A stretch of 64,000 nt of DNA, taken from assembly GCA_905221605.1 (NCBI GenBank), contig CAJNDS010002238.1, positions 124,001-188,000 of the forward strand, written 5' to 3'. Source of the DNA: Symbiodinium natans (taxonomy: Eukaryota; Sar; Dinophyceae; Suessiales; Symbiodiniaceae). Position numbers and translations under genes: made by a program. Of the stretch, positions 45,749 through 54,868 are shown one piece after another. The notes under the pieces are model-generated. The model made no database searches, was not told where the DNA came from, and was given only the letters and a program-made list of their open reading frames with translations. How positions within the stretch are numbered: the first letter of the stretch is position 1; every line of letters starts with the position of its first letter.

Positions 45749-45991
45749 ATGTCTGACGTGCACTGGTATGGGCTTGACACGTTAGATGGCGATCTCTTTC
45801 GTGAGGTATGCAAGTTTTATTCTGGGCCATTTCAGTTTGTGGCTGCCTGGGATGATGAGGAAGAATGCAGCCAGATGCTGCTGGAGTTCTTCGGTGGCAC
45901 TCGTCCTGCTGACGAGCTAAATCGGCTGGTTCGGCGGCGCTGGATTGGCGTGCATCGGTGGAACGACGTGTATCGCTTCCCAGGCAAGTAG
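45749..45991 (+). CDS. Small leader ORF of the YR element
   Basis: 80 codons from ATG 45749, 80 bp after A1: acidic (AWDDEEECSQMLLEFF) then basic (ELNRLVRRRWIGVHRW). No family was recognised. It overlaps the recombinase frame by 79 bp (45913-45991) in a -1 relation. The recombinase has no early ATG, so this ORF may be the N-terminus of a frameshift fusion. I see no obvious slippery heptamer. Confidence 0.5.
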   Translation: MSDVHWYGLDTLDGDLFREVCKFYSGPFQFVAAWDDEEECSQMLLEFFGGTRPADELNRLVRRRWIGVHRWNDVYRFPGK

Positions 45992-47817
45992 CAGAGGTGG
46001 TCCCACGTAGGCCAGTCAAGTTCCCACGTCGGGAGCAAAGCAAAGAGGAGATTTTCAGTGGCCTGGTGCTTGGTAGTCCGGCGCTAGCTTTGGAGGTACT
46101 GCAGAAGTCGATCCGACAACGGAAGCTGATTCATGGCGCGCAGGGCGAGAACCGTGAGGCTCTGCTGCGCGAGAAATGGGCTCTTGTGCTTGCGCAGTAT
46201 ATTGAGGAAGCTGGACTGCCTTGCGCTGCTAGGGTGGCTGCTTTGCCCAATCCTCGGGCAGCATGGTGTCGGCTATTCGGCACTCGGCGTGGGAAGACGC
46301 TCCGCAATCGTGCTCTGGCATGGCGCAAGTTTCATTCGTGGCTTGAGATTACCTTCGGCGAAAGCTGGCCGGGAGGAGTTGATCGCTTTGTAAAGTATCT
46401 CACTGAGCGACATGATATTCAGCCAATGGGAAAGACTGTACCATCTTCGCTTATGGCAGCTTTATCAGTGCTTGAGAGTGTTGGGCAGGTGCCAGCAAGC
46501 AGCAGGTTTTCGATGGATCAACTGCTTTTGAGCACGATCCAGTCCTGGACTGAAGAGCTCGAAACAGTGGCTTTGCCGGTCAGGAAGGCGCCTGTGCTTA
46601 CTGTGGCTATGGTGTTGTCATGTGAGCTGACGGTCTGCAGGGCTACTCTTCCTGCGGGGCTACGTTTTCTTGCGTTTGTGCAGCTGCTCATGCTTTGGTC
46701 GACTATGAGGTGCGATGATGTGCAACACATTGATCCATTTTCAGTCACTCTGTCGCAGATCGGCTTGAAGTTCATTCTGCGCCGGACAAAGACCAGTGGA
46801 CCGGGCCGGCGTACTGGCGAACTGCAAGGATATGTGTCAAGAGTGATTTCTTTGAGTGGTTTCGATTGGCTCTTGGAGGGGTACCGCTTGCTTCAGACGG
46901 CTGAGCTGCACTGGTCGCGGGATTATTTATGTCCAGCGATGGATGAATCCTGGAATGTTGGATTTTCGTATGTGGAGGCTCAGGATCTGGCTGTACTTCT
47001 GCGTCGATTGCATAAGGAGCTTCGGGTGCCCCTGTGCCGCGAGGGCACTTGGGGAACAAGTGCCACAAAGCTGTTGCCTGGGTCGGTGGCCGCGTATTGG
47101 ACAGGTCATTCTGCGCGGCATACTCTGCCAACATGGGCACTCTCGCTGGGTGCGGACAAATCAAAGTGCGATTTCCTTGGACGTTGGAGATGCTCGCAAG
47201 GCGGCTCTTTGGATTATCTTACAACTGCTCGGCAGATCGTGCAGGGACTACAGAACTTCGTTTGCAAATCTTTGGTAGAAGGGACTGCAGAGGGTGGTTT
47301 GATTGAGGAGGAGCTCTTTCAGTCTATCCAGTCTTTTGCCGATGCAGCCGGGCAGGATGGCACTCAAGTGATTATGTGGCATCAGGTCCTCGAGTGGACC
47401 GATGACACGTGGAAGCTCGGAGGTGTTCACCCCTTGCTGGCGGTGGGTCCCGAGCGCTACGAGATTTCGCGGGGACGCCTGGAAGCTGAGTTGCCTGCTG
47501 AAGATAAGGATGCTGGGGAAGAAGAATCTTCGCTTCCGGACATGCCGTTCTTCGTGACAATTTCTCGCTCTGGGTTCCGCCGTTTGCATCTCTCCAAGGC
47601 CTGTGCAGTTCGACAAGAGCGCTGTATGGAGACTGTGGGAGTGTCAAAGATCTCGGAGGGCATTGCTGATGCGATCTGCAAACTCTGCCAGCCTAAGATA
47701 TCTGCGGCGCAGGAGTCTTCCAGCAGTGGATCGGAAGATTCGCTGGCTCCGGGGAATGATGGACAGGGGGAGCCTCCGGGACCGGCGGAAGTTCCGGACT
47801 TGGATGATTCGAGCTAG
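45913..47817 (+). CDS. Tyrosine recombinase (YR)
   Basis: Carries the catalytic set of the family: first arginine at 46708-46710 (STMRCDDVQHID), the lysine-like RRTKTSG, the H-x-x-R box GHSARHTLPTWA (His 47107-47109, Arg 47116-47118), then FLGRW and the candidate nucleophile tyrosine at 47215-47217 (SLDYLTTAR). It would integrate a circular DNA copy without target duplication. The frame opens after a TGA at 45910 and the first in-frame ATG is about 160 codons in, so initiation by frameshift from the leader ORF or at a non-ATG codon is implied. The acidic C-terminal tail ends EVPDLDDSS. The gene lies upstream of Gag, whereas DIRS/Ngaro elements normally place YR last. Confidence 0.85.
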   Translation, partial: RAKSAGSAALDWRASVERRVSLPRQVAEVVPRRPVKFPRREQSKEEIFSGLVLGSPALALEVLQKSIRQRKLIHGAQGENREALLREKWALVLAQYIEEAGLPCAARVAALPNPRAAWCRLFGTRRGKTLRNRALAWRKFHSWLEITFGESWPGGVDRFVKYLTERHDIQPMGKTVPSSLMAALSVLESVGQVPASSRFSMDQLLLSTIQSWTEELETVALPVRKAPVLTVAMVLSCELTVCRATLPAGLRFLAFVQLLMLWSTMRCDDVQHIDPFSVTLSQIGLKFILRRTKTSGPGRRTGELQGYVSRVISLSGFDWLLEGYRLLQTAELHWSRDYLCPAMDESWNVGFSYVEAQDLAVLLRRLHKELRVPLCREGTWGTSATKLLPGSVAAYWTGHSARHTLPTWALSLGADKSKCDFLGRWRCSQGGSLDYLTTARQIVQGLQNFVCKSLVEGTAEGGLIEEELFQSIQSFADAAGQDGTQVIMWHQVLEWTDDTWKLGGVHPLLAVGPERYEISRGRLEAELPAEDKDAGEEESSLPDMPFFVTISRSGFRRLHLSKACAVRQERCMETVGVSKISEGIADAICKLCQPKISAAQESSSSGSEDSLAPGNDGQGEPPGPAEVPDLDDSS

Positions 47818-48115
47818 TGTAGTGCTTCGGAAGGTGATTTGCGTGCTGAGTCGTAAAGTGTTGTTGGCTGTTGCACTTGCTTGCGTTCGTAAGGGCGGAA
47901 TGATTGAGTTGAATGGTGGAGGCACGTTGCTCGTTGCGAGCACGAATGAAAGATGTGCCGATGTGATCAAGAGCAAGGGACTGAGATGTAGCTCAGTGCA
48001 GTCACAGGATGGCTGGAATGTGTTGTAAATCAGGGCCCTTCGCTAGCTCTGGTGGTGTAGTTGAAGGTTTCTTTTGAGTTTGTCCGGTTTTACTGCAGTT
48101 AGTGATACCACAGGC
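47818..48115 (+). other. Spacer with a short coding-like frame
   Basis: About 300 bp between YR and Gag. One frame (to a stop at 48026-48028) reads LVASTNERCADVIKSKGLRC and may be a small ORF overlapping the end of YR, but there is no domain and no firm start. Confidence 0.25.
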
Positions 48116-49468
48116 ATGGCGGGGGGCGCGCCCGGTCCGCTCGATTACCCCAATGGCATCGATGAGGCAGCGGCTTTGCGGCATCTGGATGTGGAGGTGG
48201 CATCGGATCTGCGGCATATCTTCCAGGAGTGCGGGGTGCCTCTGCCTTTGCAATACCGCTTGAGCATCAACTTTCGTACTGTGAGACGCTTTGCGAGTTA
48301 TGCTGATACAAGGGCGGAAGTTCGGGCTGCTCTTCGGACTGATCACACTCTGGATGCTACGGATCAAGCTTCCCGGGCCGTGGTGGCCTCTGTGGTAGCT
48401 GCTTGGGAAGCTTCCAAGGAGTATGCTGGCAAGGAGGCATCTCTCAAGGCAGAAGCGCGGGTCTTAGGTGTGGTGAGGCCAGTGACCCAGACAGAGAAGC
48501 AGGCTATGCGGGCAGCTTTCGAAGCTGTTCATGGATCCATTGAAGAGACCTACGAGCCTTCGGAGGAGTACTTGTCAGCCAAGATAGAGGAGGTCGAATC
48601 TGGTGAAGTGGCGGCTTCACCGCTTTCGGAGGTGATCTCAAAGAAGCGGGCCAAAACTCAAGGCATTCAAACCAGTGTGGACACGACTGGACATGTTCGC
48701 ATCGTTCGTCAGAAAGCCAAAGGAAGTCTGCCTGCTCATACGGAGGAGCTCCGTACTGTCCTGCGCGTTGAGGCGAACATGTGGACTTTCCTGGCTAGCA
48801 AGTATCGGAACCAGGCCATGTTTCGTGGCATGACTCCAGCAGTGTGGCTCGACTATGTCAATTACTTGTTGGGGGACAAAGTCTACTTGATGCAAGTCCC
48901 GACTCCCGGGGGAAAGGGCAAAGGTGATCAACAACCACTTCGTCCTCCGTGGCAGGTGCTGCTCACATACGAGTATGAGATGCGTCGCGAAGCTGTCAAG
49001 AAGGCCTTCCGTGAGTCGCGAGCACTGGTGGATACGTTAGCAGAGGTTCAAGGGAATGCTCAGTTGAAGGAGCAATTCTTTGTGTCCCCCATTGCGCTAC
49101 AAGGTCGCAGTGAGCCCGCCTGGAAACGTCCTTGGCAACCCGGTGGCGAATCTGAAGCAGCCTGGGGAAAACCCTGGGACAAGTGGCAGAAAGGAAATCG
49201 CAAGGGCGACTTCAAGGGTAGCAAGAAGGGCAAGGAGGCAAAGTCGGGCAAGAAGGGCAAGGACCGCAAGGGTGGTGATCTTGTGACTCGCACGCCCGAC
49301 AATCGGCTCATCTGTTTTGCTTATAGTGGGGCCGGCTGCGACGGGAGCTGTGGCATGGTACATTGCTGTCAGGTCCGCGGCTGCGGCAAACCACATCCCA
49401 CTTGGCAGCATTGGATGGAGCATCACGGTGCTTCGCGGGCAACAGATGGAGCTGGCGCGAAGAGCTGA
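48116..49468 (+). CDS. Gag-like nucleic-acid-binding protein
   Basis: 450 codons from ATG 48116 (an upstream TTG at 48074 is not needed). It is a helical, charged N-terminal and middle part (ASDLRHIFQECGVPLPL, YVNYLLGDKVYLMQVPTP), then a lysine/glycine-rich stretch (KGSKKGKEAKSGKKGK) and a cysteine/histidine cluster (CFAYSGAGCDGSC, CCQVRGCGKPHPTWQH) that looks like a zinc knuckle or CCCH-type finger. It would package element RNA. It ends at TGA 49466-49468. The next ORF continues in the same frame. Confidence 0.7.
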   Translation: MAGGAPGPLDYPNGIDEAAALRHLDVEVASDLRHIFQECGVPLPLQYRLSINFRTVRRFASYADTRAEVRAALRTDHTLDATDQASRAVVASVVAAWEASKEYAGKEASLKAEARVLGVVRPVTQTEKQAMRAAFEAVHGSIEETYEPSEEYLSAKIEEVESGEVAASPLSEVISKKRAKTQGIQTSVDTTGHVRIVRQKAKGSLPAHTEELRTVLRVEANMWTFLASKYRNQAMFRGMTPAVWLDYVNYLLGDKVYLMQVPTPGGKGKGDQQPLRPPWQVLLTYEYEMRREAVKKAFRESRALVDTLAEVQGNAQLKEQFFVSPIALQGRSEPAWKRPWQPGGESEAAWGKPWDKWQKGNRKGDFKGSKKGKEAKSGKKGKDRKGGDLVTRTPDNRLICFAYSGAGCDGSCGMVHCCQVRGCGKPHPTWQHWMEHHGASRATDGAGAKS

Positions 49469-51163
49469 CTTTCGGTGCTGTACTTGTTTGCTGGCAAGCC
49501 TCGTGACGGAGACCTCGCAACACACTTGCGTCGCTTGGCTGAGGTGCATGGTTTCACTTTGAATTTGCGTGAAATTGACATTTGTCGGGATGGAACTAAG
49601 TCTGACCTTTCTCAAAAGGCTCTCTGGGATTCATTGGAAAAGGAAATTCGTTCGGGCGCTTGGGATGTGGTGATCTTGTCACCTCCATGTTCCACTTTCA
49701 GTCGCGCCCGATATAGATCTCGGCCGGATGGCTCCGGGCCCCGACCGCTGCGCTCCCGCTTTCATACGTTTGGTTTTCCTTGGTTGTCTGCATCGCACCG
49801 CGCACTGGTGCAAGAGCATAATTTCTTCGTTGAGCAGTGTGCCGCTATGATTCAACTCATGTCTTCGCTGGGGCATTTCTGGTTGCTTGAACATCCGGAA
49901 GATCTGGGTCGTCTGCCCAATGGCGATGACCCAGCAAGCATTTGGCAATGGCCTCAGATCCGGACTGCAGTGGGCGACGCCCCTTGTTGGGGCCTCCGCC
50001 AGTGCGATTACTCCGCAGATACTCCAAAACCTACTCGCTTGGCATCGAATCTGCCTGGGGCTCGCGTCTTTGGGTCTTCTTGGCCCTCCTTTCAGGAAGA
50101 CGGCACATATGCAGGGCCCATCCTTCGGTGTGATCACCATCACGGACCGGGGGCCGGTTGGTCATCGGGCCAGTGGCGCACTGCAGGTACTGAAGCTTAT
50201 CCATCCCCGCTTTGTGCCTTTCTTGCTGACCTGGTTGCCTCGGCACTTTCTGCTTCCTTTGGCACGGATGGTCCGGAACAGCATGCTGCTGAACAGTTTG
50301 CTACGTTTCTCTTGCAACAGGACAGGCCCCCTGCGCCACACGATGCTCAAGCGCTGATAACCCTCTTGCCACTGGAGGCCCCGCGTGTCAGTGCTCAGAC
50401 TGCGGCTGGGCAAGCCTTCTTTGGCGGGGCTTACTGCAAAGGGGGAGTTGTTGGCCTTCGTAGGTCCTGCCGCGAATTCCCGGCCACCCTTCGGGTCCTC
50501 TGCACTTTGCTCCGCCATGCTTTTCCAGGCCAGATCTTCTCTTCTGTTGCGGTCTTTGTGGATGCCGCCACACAGATGCATCGGGATTCACATAATGCCC
50601 CCTATCCAAATCTTCTGCTAGCACTTTCGACGTTCTCCAATGGCCAGGTTTGGCAGCAGGATCAGAATGGGGATGTCTGGCGCACGGTGCATGGGACGCC
50701 ATGTCCGGGGATCCTCTTGGATGTCGCTCAGGCACCACAGCTTCTGCGAGCTTGGGAGCGCTTTCATCAGACTGAACCCTGGTCTGGAGGTTCTCGGGTG
50801 GTGCTCGTTGGCTACTGCGTCCGCCAACTGCAGGCTCTTGATGTGAGCTCGCTGTCCTTGCTTTCGCAATTGGGCTTTCTGCTCCCGCCGTCAGTCACTG
50901 CTGGCGTTGCCCGGGGTGATACAGCAGTGACCTTAGCGGAGCCCTCGGGTCCTGTCGCCGATGCGGGGACGCCCCTTGCATCTAAGGTTGGTGGGCTTTT
51001 AGGGTTTGATAAGGAAAGGGCGACGGGACCTCATAACGCTGCCCCGGTGGCTAGTCCTGCTCCCGCCGCGGTTGGGGTTTCCTCCTCCCCTTCAGGTTTA
51101 GGGCCGCCGGGTAGTTTTGGGATTGCAGACATGTCGGACTGGGAGGAGGCAGAGGGAGAGTGA
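49469..51163 (+). CDS. Cytosine-MTase-like domain fused to Fe(II)/2OG dioxygenase-like domain
   Basis: The frame continues directly from Gag after one UGA. N-terminal half: LYLFAGKPRDGDLATHL (motif I-like), DVVILSPPCSTFSRAR with the catalytic-type Pro-Pro-Cys at 49682-49690, and LLEHPEDLG in place of the ENV motif. This is the pattern of C5-cytosine DNA methyltransferases. C-terminal half: MHRDSHNAPYPNLLLAL with H-x-D (His 50579-50581, Asp 50585-50587), a distal His at 50765-50767 (FHQTEPW) and an Arg ten residues later at 50795-50797. That spacing is typical of 2-oxoglutarate/Fe(II) dioxygenases, possibly of the Tet/JBP kind. The first in-frame ATG comes after the catalytic motif, so UGA readthrough or reinitiation is implied. 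Retrotransposon-borne cytosine methyltransferases in dinoflagellates have been reported (from memory); the dioxygenase call is my inference. Confidence 0.7.
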   Translation, partial: LSVLYLFAGKPRDGDLATHLRRLAEVHGFTLNLREIDICRDGTKSDLSQKALWDSLEKEIRSGAWDVVILSPPCSTFSRARYRSRPDGSGPRPLRSRFHTFGFPWLSASHRALVQEHNFFVEQCAAMIQLMSSLGHFWLLEHPEDLGRLPNGDDPASIWQWPQIRTAVGDAPCWGLRQCDYSADTPKPTRLASNLPGARVFGSSWPSFQEDGTYAGPILRCDHHHGPGAGWSSGQWRTAGTEAYPSPLCAFLADLVASALSASFGTDGPEQHAAEQFATFLLQQDRPPAPHDAQALITLLPLEAPRVSAQTAAGQAFFGGAYCKGGVVGLRRSCREFPATLRVLCTLLRHAFPGQIFSSVAVFVDAATQMHRDSHNAPYPNLLLALSTFSNGQVWQQDQNGDVWRTVHGTPCPGILLDVAQAPQLLRAWERFHQTEPWSGGSRVVLVGYCVRQLQALDVSSLSLLSQLGFLLPPSVTAGVARGDTAVTLAEPSGPVADAGTPLASKVGGLLGFDKERATGPHNAAPVASPAPAAVGVSSSPSGLGPPGSFGIADMSDWEEAEGE

Positions 51164-54119
51164 TGTCTTCGATCAGGCCACGAGTCGTTGTTTTGGTCAG
51201 CCCATTAATTGCCGCAATCACCCGAAAGGGCGCATGTTTGTTGATGGGTTCGGCTTGTGCTCTCCGGGGCGCTGGCGTCCGGAACAGCGAGGCATGCTCT
51301 CAAGTCGAGAGGAGTGGCAGCATGCTGAGCGGGTGCAAAGGGCGATCCGGAACTTTGTGCTAGAGGAGGTTGGTGACTTGCGCAAGGCTGCTTTGCAACT
51401 GGCTGTCGGAAGGATGAAGTCGTCCCCCTTTAGTGAACAGGGCGTGCAGCGTTTGAGGCAGCAGGTTGCAAGCATGCTGCCAGACCCGGATCTGGCTTTG
51501 CAGGTCCCAGAGCGCCAGCCTTTCTTGTTGCACTTGTTGTCGCAGTCCTTGAAGTTGCTGGGCGATCCAGATTGGGCATGTCTCACACAAGGGGAGGAGT
51601 GCTTTGCGACGGGCGTGCCACTGGGTGACGAGGTCCCTTTGCCGCGTACGCCGCAGGTGTACCGGGAGCGTGTGAAGGAGCGGACCTTGGATGTCACCCC
51701 TTTCCAGCAGATCATGAATAACTATGAGTCTGCGGAGCTTTCAGCCGATAAGCTTGAAGAACATTTTGCTGCGGAAGAGCGGGCCGGTCGCATGATCCCG
51801 AGCACGGAACCTGCCCTGCGGGCAGAGTATGGTGACACGTTGCTGGTGGCATCGATGGGTGCCTTACTTAAACCGAATGGCGACATCCGTCCGCTGCACG
51901 ACGGGACTCATGGCATTGGTTTGAACAATCGTATCAAGATACTCGATCGCTTGGAAATGCCGGGGCCGGATGAAATCCTTGAGACGGTGGCTTTGGGGCA
52001 GGAATCTAAAGAGGCAGTGTTCTGCATTTCTGCAGATATCGCTCAGGCTCACCGCTTGACCAAAATCCGCCGTGCCGATTGGGCCAAGCTTGGATGCAAG
52101 GCACGCAGTGAGGCGCGTACGGTTTGGGTAAATACCGTCGGCACGTTTGGGATTTCCTCTGCGGCCTATCACTGGTCCCGCTTGTTCGGCTGCATAGGCC
52201 GTTGGGTGCACAGGGTCATGCTGACCGTTTGGCAGATGCAAGTCGTGTTTGCGGATGATCTTCACCTCTTGACTGCTGGACAACACAAATTCCTCACGAT
52301 GTGGATGTGCCTGGCTGCCTACGAGTTGGTTGGCACGCCGTTTGCCTATCGTAAGTTTCGGGGCGGTACTGTTGTGGATTTTGTGGGATATGAAATCTCA
52401 TACACTGACCGGAGGGCTGGCATCTCCGAGCGGAGGTGCTCGTGGCTGGTCAAGTGGATTCTGGAAGCCGAGCAGGCTGATTGGATCGTGGTGGGGCGGT
52501 CGGTGATCGAGCTCGCTGGGAGGCTGTCCTTTGTGGCTCGCTTGCTGACTTGGATAAAGCCATTCTTGTCCCCCTTGCACTCATGGTGCGCTGTCCTCGC
52601 CCGAGGCACGGCGGTTCGAATGCCTGTGTTGGTTTATCTGTGCCTGATCTTCGTGAGGCGTCAGCTGCAGGATCGTGGACGCTTGGTGCGGCCTGTTGTA
52701 GACTGGCGGGCTTCTCGCCAGGCCTTTCGCACCGATGCCAAATGTGCTCCGAATCGTGTGGTCCTGGGTGGCTGGCTGTTGGGCAAGGAGGGAATTCCCC
52801 GGAAGGCCCCTTGGTTCTCTCTTGCCCTTTCCCCGTCGGAGGCACCATGGTTGTTTAAGCCGAATGGAGAATCACAGTGGGCCTCGACGGCTGCTGAGCT
52901 GCTTGCATCGTATGTCGCATTGGTTGCTTTCGGGTTGCTTGAGGGTTCACGTGCATTCGGGGATACCTTTGATGCTGTGCTGGTTGGTGGCACGGACAAT
53001 CAGGCGACCCCTCAGGCGCAGGCCCGGGGTTCTTCTGCCTCGTGGCCACTTCTTGGCATCTTGATGCAAGTCACTGCAACTCTGCAGCCGCATGGAGCTC
53101 AGATGAAGTTGGTCTGGCGGCCGCGGGAGACTAATGTCGAGGCGGATGATTTGACTAACGAAAACTTTGCCTTGTTTGACAGTGAGCAGAGGGTCGAGCG
53201 GAGGTGCTCGTGGCTGGTCAAGTGGATTCTGGAAGCCGAGCAGGCTGATTGGATCGTGGTGGGGCGGTCGGTGATCGAGCTCGCTGGGAGGCTGTCCTTT
53301 GTGGCTCGCTTGCTGACTTGGATAAAGCCATTCTTGTCCCCCTTGCACTCATGGTGCGCTGTCCTCGCCCGAGGCACGGCGGTTCGAATGCCTGTGTTGG
53401 TTTATCTGTGCCTGATCTTCGTGAGGCGTCAGCTGCAGGATCGTGGACGCTTGGTGCGGCCTGTTGTAGACTGGCGGGCTTCTCGCCAGGCCTTTCGCAC
53501 CGATGCCAAATGTGCTCCGAATCGTGTGGTCCTGGGTGGCTGGCTGTTGGGCAAGGAGGGAATTCCCCGGAAGGCCCCTTGGTTCTCTCTTGCCCTTTCC
53601 CCGTCGGAGGCACCATGGTTGTTTAAGCCGAATGGAGAATCACAGTGGGCCTCGACGGCTGCTGAGCTGCTTGCATCGTATGTCGCATTGGTTGCTTTCG
53701 GGTTGCTTGAGGGTTCACGTGCATTCGGGGATACCTTTGATGCTGTGCTGGTTGGTGGCACGGACAATCAGGCGACCCCTCAGGCGCAGGCCCGGGGTTC
53801 TTCTGCCTCGTGGCCACTTCTTGGCATCTTGATGCAAGTCACTGCAACTCTGCAGCCGCATGGAGCTCAGATGAAGTTGGTCTGGCGGCCGCGGGAGACT
53901 AATGTCGAGGCGGATGATTTGACTAACGAAAACTTTGCCTTGTTTGACAGTGAGCAGAGGGTCAAGGTTAGCTGGGACGACATTCCGATGGATTTTATGC
54001 GAGAGCTTGCCGCGGCTCACGAGGATTTCCTTGAAGCTAAGTCTTTGGCACGGGCATCTTCAGGTCCTAAGATGAAGAGTTCGAAGAAGCAGAAATTGGC
54101 GGAGAGAACCTCGTGGTGA
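51117..54119 (+). CDS. RT-RNase H of the YR element
   Basis: The frame overlaps the end of the methyltransferase ORF. The first ATG is 51234, but coding sense extends upstream (DQATSRCFGQPINCRNHPKG), so frameshift translation is possible. RT: VASMGALLKPNGDIRPLHDG, ISADIAQAHRLTKI (motif A), VGTFGISSAAYHWSRL (motif B), and FADDLHLL (motif C, FADD at 52248-52259). RNase H-like: RTDAKCAPNRVVLGGWLLG, STAAELLASYVAL, GGTDNQATPQAQ and RETNVEADDLTNENF. The RNase H part plus its preceding linker is present twice in tandem, in frame. The C-terminus is lysine-rich (KMKSSKKQKL). Confidence 0.85.
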   Translation: MGLQTCRTGRRQRESDVFDQATSRCFGQPINCRNHPKGRMFVDGFGLCSPGRWRPEQRGMLSSREEWQHAERVQRAIRNFVLEEVGDLRKAALQLAVGRMKSSPFSEQGVQRLRQQVASMLPDPDLALQVPERQPFLLHLLSQSLKLLGDPDWACLTQGEECFATGVPLGDEVPLPRTPQVYRERVKERTLDVTPFQQIMNNYESAELSADKLEEHFAAEERAGRMIPSTEPALRAEYGDTLLVASMGALLKPNGDIRPLHDGTHGIGLNNRIKILDRLEMPGPDEILETVALGQESKEAVFCISADIAQAHRLTKIRRADWAKLGCKARSEARTVWVNTVGTFGISSAAYHWSRLFGCIGRWVHRVMLTVWQMQVVFADDLHLLTAGQHKFLTMWMCLAAYELVGTPFAYRKFRGGTVVDFVGYEISYTDRRAGISERRCSWLVKWILEAEQADWIVVGRSVIELAGRLSFVARLLTWIKPFLSPLHSWCAVLARGTAVRMPVLVYLCLIFVRRQLQDRGRLVRPVVDWRASRQAFRTDAKCAPNRVVLGGWLLGKEGIPRKAPWFSLALSPSEAPWLFKPNGESQWASTAAELLASYVALVAFGLLEGSRAFGDTFDAVLVGGTDNQATPQAQARGSSASWPLLGILMQVTATLQPHGAQMKLVWRPRETNVEADDLTNENFALFDSEQRVERRCSWLVKWILEAEQADWIVVGRSVIELAGRLSFVARLLTWIKPFLSPLHSWCAVLARGTAVRMPVLVYLCLIFVRRQLQDRGRLVRPVVDWRASRQAFRTDAKCAPNRVVLGGWLLGKEGIPRKAPWFSLALSPSEAPWLFKPNGESQWASTAAELLASYVALVAFGLLEGSRAFGDTFDAVLVGGTDNQATPQAQARGSSASWPLLGILMQVTATLQPHGAQMKLVWRPRETNVEADDLTNENFALFDSEQRVKVSWDDIPMDFMRELAAAHEDFLEAKSLARASSGPKMKSSKKQKLAERTSW
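52427..53962 (+). repeat. 768-bp tandem duplication of the RNase H region
   Basis: Units 52427-53194 and 53195-53962, offset exactly 768 bp (256 codons). I found no difference between them by eye, and both code for the same protein segment. The start and end bases around the units differ (TCTCC before the first, AAGG after the second), so it is a real two-copy array in the given sequence. Confidence 0.9.
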
Positions 54120-54165
54120 AACTGATTGCAGGAAGGAGGGGCACGACGCTCCGGACGCCTGCGGG

Positions 54166-54359
54166 AGGGGTGACTCGCCCGGATCAACGTGCTGGGTGAT
54201 GCATCCTGCTGCTGATATGCATGGGTCCGTTCCATCCTGCACAAAAGAGAGAGCGCGTCAGATGCTGTTTGTGAGTGATTGCTGTGGTGATGTTTAGTCA
54301 TGAAACTTTATGCGCATCGCGCTTGCACCCGACCCTTCGCCTCAAGTGGAGGAACAAAC
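54166..54359 (+). repeat. Split direct repeat B1
   Basis: 194 bp matching 54869-55062 (offset 703). It directly abuts A2, forming the B-A junction that a circular intermediate would have. Confidence 0.9.
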
Positions 54360-54628
54360 TACCCGGGTCCTCCCGGGGGGATTGTTCCGTTACTTGAGTC
54401 GGGGGGGGTGGGTGGGCGCTCCTTGGAACGTTGGATGCTGGCCTTTGGCAACTTGTGGAAAAGCTTTGTGGGTGTTTTCGAAAAACTCTGCTTGAAAGTG
54501 ATTTGATTTGGCATGCGGTATTTGGCAAATTTGAGTGTGGTGAAGCCCTTGCAGATTTGACATCTTTCCAATTGATTGGGCATTGTTTGCTCTGCGTTGC
54601 TCGAGACCGGATCGTGAAATTTTTGATG
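54360..54628 (+). repeat. Split direct repeat A2
   Basis: Second copy of A1 (45401-45669). Together with B1 on its left and B2 on its right it completes the A1 ... B1-A2 ... B2 arrangement. Confidence 0.9.
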
Positions 54629-54868
54629 CCCGCCCGCCACGTCCCAAAATTTCCCCTAATCGCCGGTTGCCCGTGTCTGTCCCGGCTCCTTGTGTGGTTT
54701 GTGTTCCCTAGGGTTTAGGTCCCTCTAATACCTCAGCACTTGCTGAAACTGCTTTGCCGCCCGCTGGCGCTGGCTTGCCACTGACAATTCTCTTGTCAGT
54801 CCGATTAAATCTTGACAAAGGCTCTGCCACTACGTGGGCACTATGTGCCTGGATTCACTCGTTTCACC
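54629..54868 (+). other. 240-bp spacer between A2 and B2
   Basis: Not present next to A1 or B1. It contains CCTAGGGTTTAGG and ATTAAATCTTGACAAAGG. In simple split-direct-repeat elements B2 follows A2 directly, so this spacer is either normal for this family or a later insertion. Confidence 0.6.

Noticed and set aside
52450-53767. Identical pairs of minus-strand ORFs inside the RT-RNase H gene
   Set aside because: They are shadows of the duplicated RNase H coding region; the plus frame carries the motifs.
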